Source: Pseudomonadota bacterium (GTDB lineage: Bacteria > Desulfobacterota > Desulfobacteria > Desulfobacterales > Desulfobacteraceae). From it: a DNA stretch of 13,785 nt. A program made the position numbers and the translations under genes. Under the pieces are notes generated by a model. The model saw only the letters and a program-made list of their open reading frames with translations, was not told where the DNA came from and ran no database searches. Numbering within the stretch: position 1 is the stretch's first letter; every line of letters starts with the position of its first letter. The stretch covers positions 1 to 13,785 of the forward strand of contig JAHIVS010000213.1 of the NCBI GenBank assembly GCA_018816605.1, in the 5' to 3' direction. Below are positions 13,118 through 13,785 of this stretch, one piece after another.

Positions 13118-13785
13118 GGCCGGCAAAGTGCTTGTTGTGGGCACCACAACCGATTATGTTGACTGGATCCGGGCGGCGGCTCCCGGGAAGGCTTTGTTCC
13201 TGACAGATCCCGTTATCCGGAGGGCAGGCAAGGAAGCTGTGCCTGCCCATGATGAAGAAATCTTGTGCTGTCTGGAAGACGCAGATCCGGTTTTGCGTGC
13301 TCTGGAGGCCCACCTTGACCGGTATGATCAGAAAATTATCGGTGTGGCCTGTTTTGATTGTGAATCCATGGTGCTTGCATCCATCCTGGCCGGAGAGAAG
13401 AAGGTGGCATATCCGTCTGTTGAGGCCATTTGCAACGCCCGGGATAAATATGTTTCCAAACAGATCTGGCAGGCCCATGGAATTGCATGTCCCAGGGTTT
13501 TTCCCGTGAATACCCGCGAAGAGGTGCTTGCTTTTTTCCAGGAAACCGGCCGAAAGGGCATTGTGTTAAAACCCTTTTCGGCCAGCGGCAGTGAGCTTGT
13601 TTTTCGGTGCCAGACACCCGGAGAGTGTGAGGCCTCATTTGATATCCTGGCCAGGGGACTGCAGAAGCAGTCTTCCCATCCCCTGTTTAAAAAAGTGTCT
13701 TCCCTGGGCCATGAGATGCTGGCAGAGGAAATGATCGAGGGGCCGGAGTACAGCTGCGATCTGATCGTTGAAAATGGCCATGCCA
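13110..13785 (+). CDS. ATP-grasp ligase, 3' end outside window
   Basis: The frame starts at GTG 13110, overlapping the GNAT stop by 8 bases, and is open to the window end (225 complete codons). The N-terminal pre-ATP-grasp part 'GKVLVVGTTTDYVDWI' is Rossmann-like. The ATP-grasp region follows with 'NARDKYVSKQIWQAHGI' (Lys113), 'GIVLKPFSASGSELVF' (Lys154 and a small-residue ATP-binding loop) and 'EEMIEGPEYSCDLIVENG', the usual family order of carbamoyl-phosphate-synthetase-like carboxylate-amine ligases. Such enzymes activate a carboxylate as acyl-phosphate and join it to an amine. The substrate is not deducible. The Mg-binding C-terminal part is not visible. Confidence 0.85.
   Translation, partial: MPRAGKVLVVGTTTDYVDWIRAAAPGKALFLTDPVIRRAGKEAVPAHDEEILCCLEDADPVLRALEAHLDRYDQKIIGVACFDCESMVLASILAGEKKVAYPSVEAICNARDKYVSKQIWQAHGIACPRVFPVNTREEVLAFFQETGRKGIVLKPFSASGSELVFRCQTPGECEASFDILARGLQKQSSHPLFKKVSSLGHEMLAEEMIEGPEYSCDLIVENGHA

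Overview
The window looks like a chromosomal stretch of an anaerobic, probably sulfate-reducing member of the Desulfobacterota (Desulfobacterales-like). This is an inference from the style of the proteins (glycyl radical enzyme with a cluster-rich activase, sigma-54 enhancer-binding protein, hybrid sensor kinases, ferredoxin-tailed aldo/keto reductase) and from the roughly 50 % GC coding regions separated by AT-rich spacers. No rRNA, tRNA, CRISPR array or intact insertion sequence was seen.

Region 1 (1-2642, + strand) is a sensory pair. The C-terminal end of a periplasmic solute-binding protein overlaps, through a GTGA junction, a membrane-bound hybrid histidine kinase (extracytoplasmic sensor, PAS, HisKA, HATPase, receiver).

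Region 2 (2643-8846, + strand) is a probable catabolic operon. A FadR-type GntR/FCD repressor comes first, preceded by a perfect palindrome that matches the FadR-type operator TGGTnnnACCA. It is followed by a glycyl radical enzyme of unassigned substrate (C449-x-E451, radical Gly808), its radical-SAM activase with two extra [4Fe-4S] sites, a tandem split-barrel flavoprotein of the pyridoxamine-phosphate-oxidase superfamily, and an N-terminal-nucleophile P1 (DmpA/NylC-like) peptidase/amidase.

Region 3 (8847-9923) is a scar. It holds a 5'-truncated ferredoxin-tailed aldo/keto reductase and, upstream of it on the same (-) strand, a fragment of a TetR regulator that begins directly after the stop codon of the next gene. 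A nested inverted repeat lies at 8846-8924.

Region 4 (9924-13785) is the most interesting part. A sigma-54 enhancer-binding protein whose receiver-like domain lacks the phospho-acceptor Asp is read on the - strand. Divergent from it, behind a near-consensus -24/-12 promoter (11625-11640) and a possible upstream activator palindrome (11502-11530), lies a tight + strand cluster. It consists of a 16-codon leader peptide overlapping a stem-loop, an 88-residue charge-segregated protein, a 44-residue peptide resembling the helical core of DUF1858, a BioF2/FemAB-like GNAT acyltransferase and an ATP-grasp ligase cut by the window end. Two very small proteins, an aminoacyl/acyl-transferase fold and a carboxylate-amine ligase under dedicated sigma-54 control suggest an uncharacterised peptide- or amino-acid-conjugating system. 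Its product cannot be deduced from sequence alone.
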